Origin: Candidatus Aerophobota bacterium
GTDB taxonomy: Bacteria; Aerophobota; Aerophobia; Aerophobales; B3-G15
Assembly: GCA_030615365.1 (NCBI GenBank)
Contig: JAUWZM010000023.1
Location: forward strand, 1-34,810
Direction: 5' to 3'
Length of the DNA stretch: 34,810 bases
Both the position numbers and the translations under genes were made by a program. Of this stretch, positions 1 to 8,584 are shown one piece after another (within the stretch, counting starts at the first letter, position 1; the number at the start of each line of letters is the position of its first letter). The notes beneath the pieces are model-generated. The model saw only the letters and a list, made by a program, of their open reading frames with translations, was not told the DNA's origin and did no database searches.

Positions 1-51
1 ACGGGTAAACTTAGAACAGATCCAGATAACAAAACGAGCAGTTTTTTTCAT
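1..51 (-). CDS. 5' end of an unidentified gene, possibly a transposase
   Basis: The minus strand has an ATG at 51, preceded by AGGAGGC at 59-65, and reads 17 codons (MKKTARFVIWICSKFTR) before the window edge. The SD spacing is good, so the start is credible. I do not firmly recognise the protein. The aromatic/basic opening with WICSKFT faintly recalls the N-terminus of ISNCY-type transposases, but that is only a recollection. The leader upstream folds into a structure that takes in the SD (56-113). Confidence 0.45.
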   Translation of the reverse strand, partial: MKKTARFVIWICSKFTR

Positions 52-55
52 TAGG

Positions 56-113
56 CTTGCCTCCTTTTTGGTGGATTTACCAAATCCTACCTTAAAGGTA
101 GGGGGGAGGCAAG
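56..113 (-). promoter_or_regulatory. Three-way-junction leader enclosing the SD of the leftmost gene
   Basis: Read on the minus strand, CTTGCCTCC (113-105) pairs with GGAGGCAAG (64-56). Inside this 9-bp stem are two hairpins: an 8-bp one at 102-86 (CCTACCTT/AAGGTAGG) and a 5-bp one at 83-68 (TTGGT/ACCAA). The AGGAGG SD lies in the 3' strand of the closing stem, so folding would hide it. It could be a translational regulator or the structured end of a mobile element. Confidence 0.5.
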
Positions 114-162
114 TCAATTTCACTAAAACACTTGATAATAAAGAATTTAAAAGAAAATTACT

Positions 163-177
163 AAAGAACTTTTGACA
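163..177 (+). promoter_or_regulatory. Phased AAAGAACTTTTGACA motif, copy 1
   Basis: The 15-mer AAAGAACTTTTGACA occurs here and again at 2274-2288. In both places TTTTGACA begins exactly 37 nt upstream of a start codon (207 and 2318). The TTGACA part looks like a -35 box, but a -10 at normal spacing would fall on the SD (AAGGAGA, 194-200), so it is probably not a simple sigma-70 -35. Confidence 0.4.
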
Positions 178-206
178 ATACTATTATTTTTTTAAGGAGA
201 ATAAAA

Positions 207-2180
207 ATGTTAAAAAAATTAGCAATGATCTTATTGGGAGGAGCAATATGCCTAATGGGATCAAGTTTAGTGTTAGCACAGGAAATCCCATCTTCAATGC
301 AGTATGACACTGTAGAAAAGTATGAAGAAGCCACGGGAATAAGAATAACAGAGTTCAATGAAGCTCCTATGCTAAGAACGAAAGTTGCTGCGGGAGAGCT
401 TCCCCCAGTAGAAGAGAGACTTCCTGAGGAGCCTTTGGTTCTAATTCCATATGAGAGAATTGGCGAATATGGTGGTACAATATATACAGGTGGCATAGGG
501 GGCTACCTTGAGCTCTTTGCCGCTCAAAATTGGGCTGGTCTACTTGAAATCACCAATGATGGAAAGATGCGGGTCAATATAGTTAAAGGCTATGACTTCT
601 CCGAAGACAAACAAACTGTAACTCTATACTTAAGGAAAGGCTTAAAATGGTCAGATGGTATGCCTTGCACTGCTGATGATCTACTCTTCTGGTACGAAGA
701 TATTCTTCTAAACAAAGAGTATACCTCAGTTATAGCGGGGATATGGAAAGCGGGTGGCGAAGTAATGAAAATGGAAAAAATTGATGACTATACAGTTCAG
801 TTGCAATTTGCTAAACCAAAACCAATAATAGTGAGTGCGCTTAGTGCTTGGTATTCAGGATATGTAGCCCTTGCACCATGGCCTAAACATTACTTAAAGA
901 AATGGCATATAAAGTATAACCCCAAAGCAAATGAGCTTGCAAAAGAAGAAGGCTACGATACTTGGTGGCAAGCTATTACGGCACATCGGGATCAACGTGG
1001 CTGGACCCAATCAGATCTCGACTTACCTATTCTTGGACCTTGGGTGATGACGGAAAAATCGGCCGATTATAGAGCTTTTGAAAGGAATCCCTATTACTGG
1101 GCAGTAGATACTGAGGGTAATCAACTTCCCTATATCGACAAGGTGGTCGCCAGGATAATGACAGACAAAGAAGCATATGTTATGGCATCAGTAACTGGTG
1201 AGTTCGATTTCACCGGTCTTTTTCTCGACCGAAAGGGTTATCCTCTTTATAAGGAAAATGAGAAAAAAGGCAACTATAGAACCCTACTATGGGAAAATAC
1301 CTGGGCAAATGAGGAGGCCTACGAATTTAACTTAAACCATAAGGATCCTATCTTGCGAGAGGTTTTTCAGGATGTCAGATTTCGCCAGGCTATGTCTTTA
1401 GCCATTAATCGTGAAGAAATCCGAGATGTAGTCTTTCTTGGGTTTGGGGTAGTAAGACAAGCGGCACCCAATGCTAACTGCAGCTATTACAAGGAGGAAT
1501 GGGGCACGGCTTATGTTGAATATGATCCCGGAGAAGCTAACAGACTTTTGGATGAGATGGGTCTTGAATGGGATGAAGATCATGAATATCGTCTAAGACC
1601 CGATGGGGAAACTCTAAGTATAACAATAGATATGACAGAAATTGATTCACCAGTTATGGATGTTTCTGAGTTAGTGAAAGAGTATTGGGAAGAGGTTGGA
1701 GTCAAGACAACCCTTAAAATGCGGGAGCGAACCTTCTACGTTACACGTGCGGTGGCATCTGAACAGGATGTTGCTGTATGGCATATAGATTTTGTTAGCG
1801 AGCTGATAGGTTACTTTCAACCAAGTAACAGACTAGCACAAGCTGCGCCGGCCGGCGATCTTTCTTATGCCAATAAATGGGCTACGTGGAACCAAACTGA
1901 CGGAGAACAGGGTGAGGAGCCACCAGAGGAATGGAAACAGTTTTATAAAACAATTGACGATTGGCATAACGCTATGACTGATGAAGAATATATCCGATTA
2001 GCCCAAGAGATATACGACTTTGTAAGTGAAAACGTTCTTGCAATAGGTACTGTAGCTGAGTGTCCTCAAATACGTCTGGTAAGAAATAATTTGAGAAATG
2101 TTCCGGAAGTCGCTCGGGCGGGCGGTGATGTATGGTTTGTCCGCAGTGTGAACCCACCTCAATGGTTCTTTGAGAAGTAG
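207..2180 (+). CDS. Peptide/oligosaccharide-type ABC transporter substrate-binding protein
   Basis: This is a 657-aa extracytoplasmic solute-binding protein of family 5 (Opp/Dpp type). It delivers a ligand to the permeases encoded just downstream. The N-terminus is a signal peptide: KK, a hydrophobic stretch to about residue 20, then VLA-QE. There is no cysteine in lipobox position, so release by signal peptidase I is likelier than lipidation. The core has family features such as LRKGLKWSDGMPCTADDLLFWYED (about residues 140-165) and FRQAMSLAINREEI (about 400). It is longer than the usual 500-550 aa, as in subgroups that bind larger ligands; the ligand cannot be told. The SD AAGGAGA precedes the ATG. 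A hairpin after the stop separates it from the permease genes. Confidence 0.9.
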   Translation: MLKKLAMILLGGAICLMGSSLVLAQEIPSSMQYDTVEKYEEATGIRITEFNEAPMLRTKVAAGELPPVEERLPEEPLVLIPYERIGEYGGTIYTGGIGGYLELFAAQNWAGLLEITNDGKMRVNIVKGYDFSEDKQTVTLYLRKGLKWSDGMPCTADDLLFWYEDILLNKEYTSVIAGIWKAGGEVMKMEKIDDYTVQLQFAKPKPIIVSALSAWYSGYVALAPWPKHYLKKWHIKYNPKANELAKEEGYDTWWQAITAHRDQRGWTQSDLDLPILGPWVMTEKSADYRAFERNPYYWAVDTEGNQLPYIDKVVARIMTDKEAYVMASVTGEFDFTGLFLDRKGYPLYKENEKKGNYRTLLWENTWANEEAYEFNLNHKDPILREVFQDVRFRQAMSLAINREEIRDVVFLGFGVVRQAAPNANCSYYKEEWGTAYVEYDPGEANRLLDEMGLEWDEDHEYRLRPDGETLSITIDMTEIDSPVMDVSELVKEYWEEVGVKTTLKMRERTFYVTRAVASEQDVAVWHIDFVSELIGYFQPSNRLAQAAPAGDLSYANKWATWNQTDGEQGEEPPEEWKQFYKTIDDWHNAMTDEEYIRLAQEIYDFVSENVLAIGTVAECPQIRLVRNNLRNVPEVARAGGDVWFVRSVNPPQWFFEK

Positions 2181-2195
2181 TTGTTAAATAACAAT

Positions 2196-2232
2196 CTTTC
2201 CTGTCCGGTTTTCTACCGGGCAGGAAAGTTTT
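2196..2232 (+). terminator. Hairpin between binding-protein and permease genes
   Basis: CTTTCCTGTCCGG pairs with CCGGGCAGGAAAG (13 bp with one G-U) around a 7-nt loop, followed by a short T run. It lies 16 nt after the stop. Partial termination here would make more binding protein than permease, as is common in importer operons. Confidence 0.7.
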
Positions 2233-2273
2233 AACTATAGAGAAGTGGGGTGATTTTTTGTGGAACTCTCCAG

Positions 2274-2288
2274 AAAGAACTTTTGACA
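2274..2288 (+). promoter_or_regulatory. Phased AAAGAACTTTTGACA motif, copy 2
   Basis: Identical to the motif at 163-177, and TTTTGACA again starts 37 nt before the ATG (2318). The following bases (TTTTGACATTAC) match the terminus of repeat family A, but no other part of that repeat is present here. Confidence 0.4.
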
Positions 2289-2317
2289 TTACTTAAACTA
2301 CCTCGAGGAGTAGAAGA

Positions 2318-3310
2318 ATGCTATTTTATATTTTTCGTCGATTTCTCTATGCAATTATGGTCTTACTAATAGTATCGGTTATTTCATTTACTATTATCCA
2401 ACTTCCCCCGGGTGATTATTTAACTTCTTATATAATGGCATTAAGAGCACGTGGTCAGGAGGTTGATGAGGCACAAATTGCCTTCTTAAAGCAACAATAT
2501 GGTTTGGATCTACCAGTATATCTTCAGTATTTTAAATGGATGTGGGGGATGTTTCATGGAGATTTTGGAAGATCTTTGCAATGGAACAGACCCGTGAGTG
2601 AGTTGCTGGCAGAACGATTGCCCTTGACAATTATCATTTCTCTTTTCGCTCTTGTTTTTACCTATGTCGTAGCTATCCCCATAGGGATTTACTCGGCCAC
2701 TCACCAGTATTCTGTTGGTGATTATGCCTTTACTGTCATTGGTTTTGCTGGTCTGGCAATTCCTAATTTTCTTTTAGCCTTAATATTAATGTTCCTTTTT
2801 TACATTTATCTTAATACTAGCGTGACCGGTCTTTTTTCGTCTGAATATATAACAGCAGCTTGGAGTATAGGCAAGTTTGTGGATATGCTAAAGCATCTTC
2901 CCATTCCCATAATAGTCATTGGCACTGCTGGCACTGCTGGGCTCATTCGGGTTATGCGAGGATGCCTGCTGGATGAAATTCAAAAGCAATATGTCATCAC
3001 TGCTCGAGCTAAAGGAGTTGCAGAAAGAACTCTTTTATTTAAATATCCAGTAAGAGTAGCTATTAACCCCATAATTAGTACTATAGGTTGGACGCTTCCT
3101 GTTATTGTCTCAGGAGAAACTATTACAGCTATAGTGCTTAGTCTACCAACTACAGGACCTTTGCTTTTTCAGGCATTAATGAGTCAAGATATGTATTTAG
3201 CTGGAAGTACCATTATGTTCCTGAGCTTTTTAACCGTAATAGGAACCTTTGTTTCTGATATTCTGTTAGTATGGATAGATCCCCGTATTCAATATGAGAA
3301 ATCAGCATAA
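2318..3310 (+). CDS. ABC transporter permease, DppB/OppB type
   Basis: This is a 330-aa inner-membrane permease, the usual length for DppB/OppB. The first membrane helix (about residues 8-28) carries the family opening RRFLYAIMVLLIVSVISFTIIQLPPGD. The extracytoplasmic part has LPVYLQYFKWMWGMFHGDFGRSLQWNRPV. The binding-protein-dependent transport domain spans about 100-325. The ATPase-coupling loop is seen as RVMRGCLLDEIQKQYVITARAKGV (about 215-238), with the EAA-type A...G pattern. SD GAGGAG precedes the ATG. It pairs with the OppC-like gene 15 nt downstream. Confidence 0.93.
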   Translation: MLFYIFRRFLYAIMVLLIVSVISFTIIQLPPGDYLTSYIMALRARGQEVDEAQIAFLKQQYGLDLPVYLQYFKWMWGMFHGDFGRSLQWNRPVSELLAERLPLTIIISLFALVFTYVVAIPIGIYSATHQYSVGDYAFTVIGFAGLAIPNFLLALILMFLFYIYLNTSVTGLFSSEYITAAWSIGKFVDMLKHLPIPIIVIGTAGTAGLIRVMRGCLLDEIQKQYVITARAKGVAERTLLFKYPVRVAINPIISTIGWTLPVIVSGETITAIVLSLPTTGPLLFQALMSQDMYLAGSTIMFLSFLTVIGTFVSDILLVWIDPRIQYEKSA

Positions 3311-3325
3311 AAGGCTTCTGAGGCA

Positions 3326-4438
3326 ATGAAAGATAAAAAAAAAGAGGTTAGCGCAGAAGAAAGATTTTATCTAGCCTCACAATGGCAACTTATGTGGCGA
3401 AAGTTTATAAAACATAAGTTAGCTATCGTGGGGGGAACTATATTAGTTATTTTTTACATTGTAGCTATATTTTGCGAGTTCTTCTCTCCCCAGGATATAT
3501 ACAAGCGTTATACAAACTACATTAATCTTCCTCCGCAAAGGGTTCGGTTTTTTGATGAGGAAGGTTTTCATTTTCGCCCCTTTGTCTATGGAATTAAACG
3601 CACGAGGGACCCAGAAACAAGGAAGAGAATATATGAAGAAGATAAAACCAGGAAATACCCTATTCATTTTTTTGTCCGTGGTTATAAATATAAACTCTGG
3701 AATTTATTTGAGACAGATATTCATCTCTTTGGAGTGAAAGAACCTGGAGTAATATTTCTATTTGGAACAGAGAGATTAGGAAGGGATTTATTTTCCCGTA
3801 ATCTTTATGCTGCTCGTATTTCTCTATCCATAGGCTTAGTAGGAGTAATTTTTAGCTTTATCCTGGGAAGCGTACTGGGAGGAATCTCTGGATACTTTGG
3901 AGGATCTATGGATGCGATTATCCAGAGGGGTATAGAGGTTTTGATCTCCATACCTACTATTCCTCTCTGGATGAGTTTAAGCGCGGCCCTGCCGCCAGAT
4001 TGGTCGTCAATTAAGGTCTACTTTGGTATCACCATTATCCTCTCTATTGTGGGTTGGTGTGGTTTAGCTCGAGTGGTAAGAGGAAAATTCTTCGAACTAA
4101 GGGAGGAGGATTTTATAATGGCAGCTAAGATTGCCGGAGCAACTGATGGAAGGATAATAACAAGGCATCTGCTCCCTTCATTCTTAAGTTATCTTATAGT
4201 GAATTTAACCTTGGCTATACCCACTATGATATTAGGAGAAACAGCTTTAAGCTTTCTTGGCTTAGGACTTCGTCCTCCGGTAGTAAGCTGGGGTGTTCTT
4301 TTAAAACAAGCTCAGAATATCCGTACAGTTGCTCTTTACCCATGGCTTTTGATTCCTGGACTTTTCATTATTATTACTGTGTTAGCTTTTAACTTTTTAG
4401 GAGATGGCCTGCGTGATGCGGCTGATCCATATAAGTAA
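3326..4438 (+). CDS. ABC transporter permease, DppC/OppC type
   Basis: A 370-aa partner permease of the preceding gene. The first helix is at about residues 28-52. An extracytoplasmic segment of roughly 90 residues follows, rich in charged and aromatic residues (about 53-145). This is longer than in E. coli DppC and fits the long binding protein. The transport domain follows GTERLGRDLFSRNLYAARISLSIG. The coupling loop reads REEDFIMAAKIAGATDGRII, and the C-terminal ETALSFLGLGLRPPVVSWG signature is typical of OppC. No ATPase genes (DppD/DppF) follow, so the energising subunits must come from elsewhere. Confidence 0.93.
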   Translation: MKDKKKEVSAEERFYLASQWQLMWRKFIKHKLAIVGGTILVIFYIVAIFCEFFSPQDIYKRYTNYINLPPQRVRFFDEEGFHFRPFVYGIKRTRDPETRKRIYEEDKTRKYPIHFFVRGYKYKLWNLFETDIHLFGVKEPGVIFLFGTERLGRDLFSRNLYAARISLSIGLVGVIFSFILGSVLGGISGYFGGSMDAIIQRGIEVLISIPTIPLWMSLSAALPPDWSSIKVYFGITIILSIVGWCGLARVVRGKFFELREEDFIMAAKIAGATDGRIITRHLLPSFLSYLIVNLTLAIPTMILGETALSFLGLGLRPPVVSWGVLLKQAQNIRTVALYPWLLIPGLFIIITVLAFNFLGDGLRDAADPYK

Positions 4439-4774
4439 AGCTTATCCACTTCTTTTTTGATCTAAGAAAGAGATGAAAAAGTAAAAATATATCCTTGATT
4501 TAAAAAATTTGTCATGATTCAATTCCATCCTCAGGCATTTTCAGAGAGTCTATAATAGCTTGATTAAGTCAAAGATGATAGTGAGATACTGAGCTCTTAA
4601 AAGATAGGTATTGAACAATAAGCTCCACGATGATCCTTCGGAAAGCCTACAATTTTAGAATTTATAGACCCAGCTTAGACCACCGCTGCCTTTTGAAGAA
4701 CACCTTCCACGAGCAATAAAACTGAGATAATCATCTCGGAATGTCTGTATCTTTAGGAAGAAAATCTCGCCTGC
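4439..4774 (+). other. Gene-free gap
   Basis: No coding region is supported here. The minus strand is open for about 45 codons at roughly 4675-4810 with no usable start, and I do not recognise the translation. A small dyad (GAGATAATCATCTC) lies near 4725. This may be a decayed gene. Confidence 0.4.
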
Positions 4775-4804
4775 TTGACATTTATCCTTCCTGATACGTA
4801 TAAT
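4775..4804 (+). promoter_or_regulatory. Sigma-70-type promoter for the ABC exporter
   Basis: TTGACA (4775-4780) and TATAAT (4799-4804) are both consensus, separated by 18 nt. They end 32 nt before the GTG start at 4837. Confidence 0.75.
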
Positions 4805-4836
4805 ATAAATGAAAATAAATTATAGGAAACTAAGTT

Positions 4837-6612
4837 GTGACTAAAACAATAATTATACCTAAGATAAGGAAAGGATTGCGTTTAGTTCTTAGATTCTATA
4901 GAGAACATATTCGCCCCTATAGAAGAAGATTCTTTATTATCTGGTCTTTTCATATTTTACTCGCTGGACTTCTTATTATACCCCCTTTTCTTATCAAGCA
5001 ACTCATTGATCAAGGAATAGCAAATAAGAATCTCCAATTAATCTGGATTTTAGCAATTAGCATTATGGGTGTATTTGTTGTTTCAGCAGTAATCGGTAAA
5101 CTTCAAACTCTCTGGGGGCATATTATCGCTCAGAGGATCACCTACGATTTAAGGAATAACTTATATTCCCATCTCCAAAAGTTATCCTTTAGTTTTTATG
5201 ATAATATCAAAACCGGTGAGCTTTTATCCAGAATAATAGATGACTTAAACGTCGTCCAGGAGATAATATACCATGGGCCAGAAAACATAATTACGAGTGG
5301 ATGCACAATCTTGTTCACCGGGGTTGTGGTTTTTTATCTAAACTGGAAATTAGCATTGGTCAGTTTAACAGTAATGCCTGTAATGGCTATTCTTGGCTAC
5401 ATTATTTCATTAAAAATGTTTAAAGGCTCTCGAGAAGTAAGGAGAACAAAAGCTTTTCTTGCTGATAGAATAGAAGATAGCCTTTCCGGCATGAGAATCA
5501 TTCAATCTTTTGTCCGTGAAGACTATGAAATGGAAAAATTTGACCGGGAAAATAAAGGACATTACAGAAGTCGAATTAATGTAATCAACCCTATGTCCTG
5601 GCTTTTTCCTTTTGCAGTTTCGCTTTTGGGGGTTTCTTTGGCCATTGCTGCGGGTTACGGCGGATATCAGATAATATCAGGGGCAATGACAATAGGTGCA
5701 TTTACTGCTTTCATTATGTATTTGCAGCGATTTATGCGGCCTCTTGTTTCTCTGTCGGTAATGGGTGAATCTATAACTCGCTTTTTTGCTGGCATCGAAA
5801 GGTATTCCAAGTATATGGAAATAAACCCTGATATCAAAGATTCTCCCGAAGCTATGAACTTGAAAGAAGTTAGGGGGGAGATTCAATTTGAGAATGTATG
5901 GTTCAAATACGAGAAAAAGGTTATTTTAAAGGGTATAAACCTACACATATTCCCGAGAGAAACTATTGCCTTAGTAGGTCCCAGTGGAGCAGGAAAAACT
6001 ACTCTAACAAGTCTTATTCCCCGATTCTATGAGCCATATAAGGGTAAAATTTTAGTCGATAGAAAAGACATTAAAGAGATAAAGCTTCATTCTTTAAGAG
6101 CTAAAATCGGAATGGTAATGCAGGATGATTATCTTTTCTCTGACAGCTTGATAAACAATATTGCGTATGGCCGCCTGGAAAGCTCAAGAGAAGAAATTAT
6201 AGAAATATCGAAAAAGGCAAATGTTCACCAGTTCGCAAAAGGACTTCCGGAAGAATATGAAACACAGATAGGGCAACGGGGAATCAAAGTTTCTGAAGGC
6301 CAAGCTCAACGTATATCCATAGCCAGGGCTATACTGAAGGACTCTCCCATCCTTATTCTTGATGAGGCAACTTCATCTGTGGATTCGGAAACTGAAGTTC
6401 TTATTCAGCAAGCTTTAGAGAAATTAATGAAAGACAGAACTTGCATTATAATTGCCCACAGGCTGAGCACGATTTTGAAAGCTAATAAAATACTATTTAT
6501 AGAAAATGGCCAGATTGTCGAGGAAGGAAATCATGAGCAGCTTCTAAAAAAAAGTGGCAGATATGCTAATTTTTATAATCTTCAATTTAGCTCAACCGTG
6601 AAAGCAATTTAA
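4837..6612 (+). CDS. MsbA-like ABC exporter half-transporter
   Basis: This 591-aa protein has a six-helix membrane domain (about residues 25-330) fused to a nucleotide-binding domain (about 350-580), the layout of MsbA/BmrA-type lipid or drug exporters that work as dimers. Visible motifs are Walker A GPSGAGKTT (about 384), Q-loop MVMQDD, Walker B ILILDEATSSVD and H-loop IIAHRLSTI. The signature motif reads VSEGQ instead of LSGGQ. The serine and last glycine are kept, but Glu replaces the second glycine. The start is GTG, with AGGA 9-10 nt upstream and a strong promoter before it. The substrate cannot be predicted, and no partner half-transporter is adjacent, so a homodimer is likely. Confidence 0.9.
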   Translation: MTKTIIIPKIRKGLRLVLRFYREHIRPYRRRFFIIWSFHILLAGLLIIPPFLIKQLIDQGIANKNLQLIWILAISIMGVFVVSAVIGKLQTLWGHIIAQRITYDLRNNLYSHLQKLSFSFYDNIKTGELLSRIIDDLNVVQEIIYHGPENIITSGCTILFTGVVVFYLNWKLALVSLTVMPVMAILGYIISLKMFKGSREVRRTKAFLADRIEDSLSGMRIIQSFVREDYEMEKFDRENKGHYRSRINVINPMSWLFPFAVSLLGVSLAIAAGYGGYQIISGAMTIGAFTAFIMYLQRFMRPLVSLSVMGESITRFFAGIERYSKYMEINPDIKDSPEAMNLKEVRGEIQFENVWFKYEKKVILKGINLHIFPRETIALVGPSGAGKTTLTSLIPRFYEPYKGKILVDRKDIKEIKLHSLRAKIGMVMQDDYLFSDSLINNIAYGRLESSREEIIEISKKANVHQFAKGLPEEYETQIGQRGIKVSEGQAQRISIARAILKDSPILILDEATSSVDSETEVLIQQALEKLMKDRTCIIIAHRLSTILKANKILFIENGQIVEEGNHEQLLKKSGRYANFYNLQFSSTVKAI

Positions 6613-6856
6613 AGTAGGAATTTCTTTATACAAATTAAAAAAATAAAAGATTGTTCAAGTGAAGCTATGGTGGCTCCTTTTCCCTCATCAGGATTTAAGA
6701 TTTCCCTATCAACTTTTCTTGGAAGAGGCCCCGGGTAAGTTCCTTCATCTGAATGGTGTGTTTTCCTGAAATCCAATTTGTCTTCCATCGAGGCAGAAAG
6801 ATGGCCAATGAGTGGCTTTACAGGTGGTTTAAGAGAATTAATATAGAAGAGGTTTA

Positions 6857-7624
6857 ATGATGTTTGATACTCACGCTCATTTAGCAGATTCCCGCTTCAA
6901 TGTAGATAGAGATTTGGTTATCGAAAATGCAGTGCAGGAAGGGGTATCAGGGATTGTCTGTGTGTGCTCTGATTTCGAGGAGCTTGATGTATTTTATCGA
7001 TTGCTTGAGAAATACAATTTTATTTATGGAGCTGTGGGAATACATCCTCACGATGCAGCTATGTACGAAAAATTGCAAGCAAAACTTTACAGAACGTTAA
7101 CACATAATAAAGTAGTTGCTCTGGGGGAGATAGGACTGGATTATTACTACGAAAACTCACCTCGAGAAATTCAAAAAGAGGTATTTCAATACCAACTTAC
7201 CTTAGCCAGGCAAAAAAATTTGCCGGTAATCATTCACAGTCGAAACGCAATGGAAGATACCTTAAAAATCCTTAAACAACAAGAGATTCATCAGGGAGTG
7301 ATGCATTGTTTTTCAGGAATAGAAGAAGATATGATAATTTGCCTGGATATGGGTTTGCATATCTCTTTCGCAGGAACACTTACCTTTCCCAAATCTTCAA
7401 AATTGGATCAAATAGCACGTTCGGTTCCTCTGGAAAGATTAGTTGTAGAAACCGATTCTCCTTACTTAGCGCCGCAGCCGATGAGAGGAAAAAGAAATCA
7501 ACCTGCCTTTGTAAAATATGTTATTCAGAAGATATCTTTTTTAAAAGGAATTTCGGAGAATAACCTAAGACAAATTACCTCCCGAAATGCCAAAGAATTA
7601 TTTCACCTGGATGTAGTAATCTGA
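6857..7624 (+). CDS. tatD: TatD-family metal-dependent DNase
   Basis: A 255-aa TIM-barrel hydrolase of the TatD family, which removes nucleotides from DNA ends and acts on damaged DNA in the cytoplasm. Metal ligands are visible in FDTHAHL (D4, H6, H8), GEIGLDY (Glu about 93), the IHSRNA histidine, the MHCFSG histidine and the late ETDSPYLAPQPMRGKRNQP aspartate. Length is normal. Two ATGs are adjacent at 6857 and 6860, with GAGG just upstream, so the start could be either. It appears monocistronic and has no functional link to its neighbours. Confidence 0.93.
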   Translation: MMFDTHAHLADSRFNVDRDLVIENAVQEGVSGIVCVCSDFEELDVFYRLLEKYNFIYGAVGIHPHDAAMYEKLQAKLYRTLTHNKVVALGEIGLDYYYENSPREIQKEVFQYQLTLARQKNLPVIIHSRNAMEDTLKILKQQEIHQGVMHCFSGIEEDMIICLDMGLHISFAGTLTFPKSSKLDQIARSVPLERLVVETDSPYLAPQPMRGKRNQPAFVKYVIQKISFLKGISENNLRQITSRNAKELFHLDVVI

Positions 7625-7670
7625 GTCACCTGGATAGGGAAGCATCTGGTCTCCTCATTTCTCATGCAAG

Positions 7671-7698
7671 TTGACAACACGATGAATTGAGCTATACT
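7671..7698 (+). promoter_or_regulatory. Promoter upstream of the GPP34 gene
   Basis: TTGACA (7671-7676), a 16-nt spacer and TATACT (7693-7698). The transcript would start near 7705, right at a Fur-box-like dyad (ATGAG-7-CTCAT, 7708-7724), and run through repeat A4 to the start at 7866. Confidence 0.6.
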
Positions 7699-7706
7699 CT
7701 AAACAT

Positions 7707-7840
7707 AATGAGGATAATTCTCATGAGAGATCCCAGGGGTAAGAGAAGATGTGATGTGTAAATGGGTAAAAACTTCATCACTCATTACTTATCACATATT
7801 ACAGTTATTTGTGTCCTTTGCGGTTAAGTTTTGGCACTAC
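7707..7840 (+). repeat. Fold-back repeat family A, copy A4 (partial)
   Basis: The segment GTGATGTGTAA...CATCACTCATTACTTATCACATATTACAGTTATTT, then CGGTTAAGTTTTGGCACTAC, matches copy A3 (33155-33312), including the AATGAGGATA and ATTCTCAT words at its left. The other terminus (GTAATGTCAAAA) is absent, so this is a truncated or diverged copy. Its end lies 26 nt before the GPP34 start. Confidence 0.75.
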
Positions 7841-7865
7841 TTAAATAGTATACAGGAGGTAAACA

Positions 7866-8507
7866 ATGCTTAGTTTTGCTGAGGAATTGTTATTATTGGC
7901 CCTGAATGATGAAAAAGGGGTTATCATTGACAAAACTTCTGTTAAGTATGGCTTGATAGGGGCTGTTCTTATGGATTTAGCTCTCAGAAATAGAATCGAT
8001 ACGGATCCGGAAAACCTTATGATTGTCGATACCACTCCAACAGGAGATGCTATCCTCGATGAAGTTTTAACAAAAATTGCCCAATCCAGCACGGACAAAA
8101 CGATTAGATACTGGATTGTGAATCTTAGTTATGATAGCAAAGCCATTGAAGAGAAATTATTAAACAGACTAATCCAGAAAGGAATCCTAAAGAAAAAAGA
8201 ACAAAAAATCCTATGGGTTTTTTCCCTCAGGCGCTATCCTGTGCAGGACAAAAAAGAAGAAAAAGAAGTGAAGACACGTCTTCGCGAGGTGATTTTTAGT
8301 GACATGATTCCTGATCCTCGCGACATTGTATTGACCAGCTTAATTAAGGCGTGCTATCTCACCAATGAGATTTTTAGCGATAAGGAAATAAATGTTGTTC
8401 GTGAACGAATAGAGCAAATTGCTAAAATGGACCTTATAGGTCAAGCTGTTTCTAAAGTCATAGAGTCAATCATACAAGCCATCGCGATGACTACTCCGTA
8501 TATGTAA
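7866..8507 (+). CDS. GPP34 (Golgi phosphoprotein 3-like) domain protein
   Basis: A 213-aa all-helical protein that matches the GPP34 family along its whole length. The opening LSFAEELLLLALNDEKG is followed by KYGLIGAVLMDLALRNRID, both hallmarks of the fold. Eukaryotic GOLPH3 binds phosphatidylinositol-4-phosphate on Golgi membranes. Bacterial members are mostly uncharacterised. There is no signal peptide or membrane helix, so it is cytoplasmic or peripheral. A perfect-looking SD (AGGAGG) precedes the ATG. Promoter and leader are supplied by the region overlapping repeat A4. The next gene follows by 77 nt and might be co-transcribed. Confidence 0.85.
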   Translation: MLSFAEELLLLALNDEKGVIIDKTSVKYGLIGAVLMDLALRNRIDTDPENLMIVDTTPTGDAILDEVLTKIAQSSTDKTIRYWIVNLSYDSKAIEEKLLNRLIQKGILKKKEQKILWVFSLRRYPVQDKKEEKEVKTRLREVIFSDMIPDPRDIVLTSLIKACYLTNEIFSDKEINVVRERIEQIAKMDLIGQAVSKVIESIIQAIAMTTPYM

Positions 8508-8584
8508 GTTCCCGTGCAATTTATACTAAAAAGATATAAATTGAGTTGGTTAGATTTTGCATTTTTATACAGGGGGGTGTGAAA

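Noticed and set aside
172..200. TTGACA at 172-177 as the -35 of the importer promoter.
   Set aside because: A -10 at 16-18 nt would coincide with the SD and leave no leader; the exact spacing to the ATG shared with four other genes suggests another role.
4675..4812. A minus-strand open stretch ending GGLSWVYKF in the gap before the ABC exporter.
   Set aside because: No start codon with an SD, and it runs through a convincing promoter for the opposite strand.
6609..6788. A 59-codon minus-strand frame (MEDKLDFRKTHHSDEGTYP and on) between the ABC exporter and tatD.
   Set aside because: It has no SD, overlaps the exporter's stop and matches no family I recognise. It may be a gene remnant but is not supported as a gene.
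8546..8584. An upstream TTG start for the C45-like hydrolase.
   Set aside because: It lacks an SD and would place 13 residues before a complete signal peptide; GTG 8585 has AGGGGGG just upstream.
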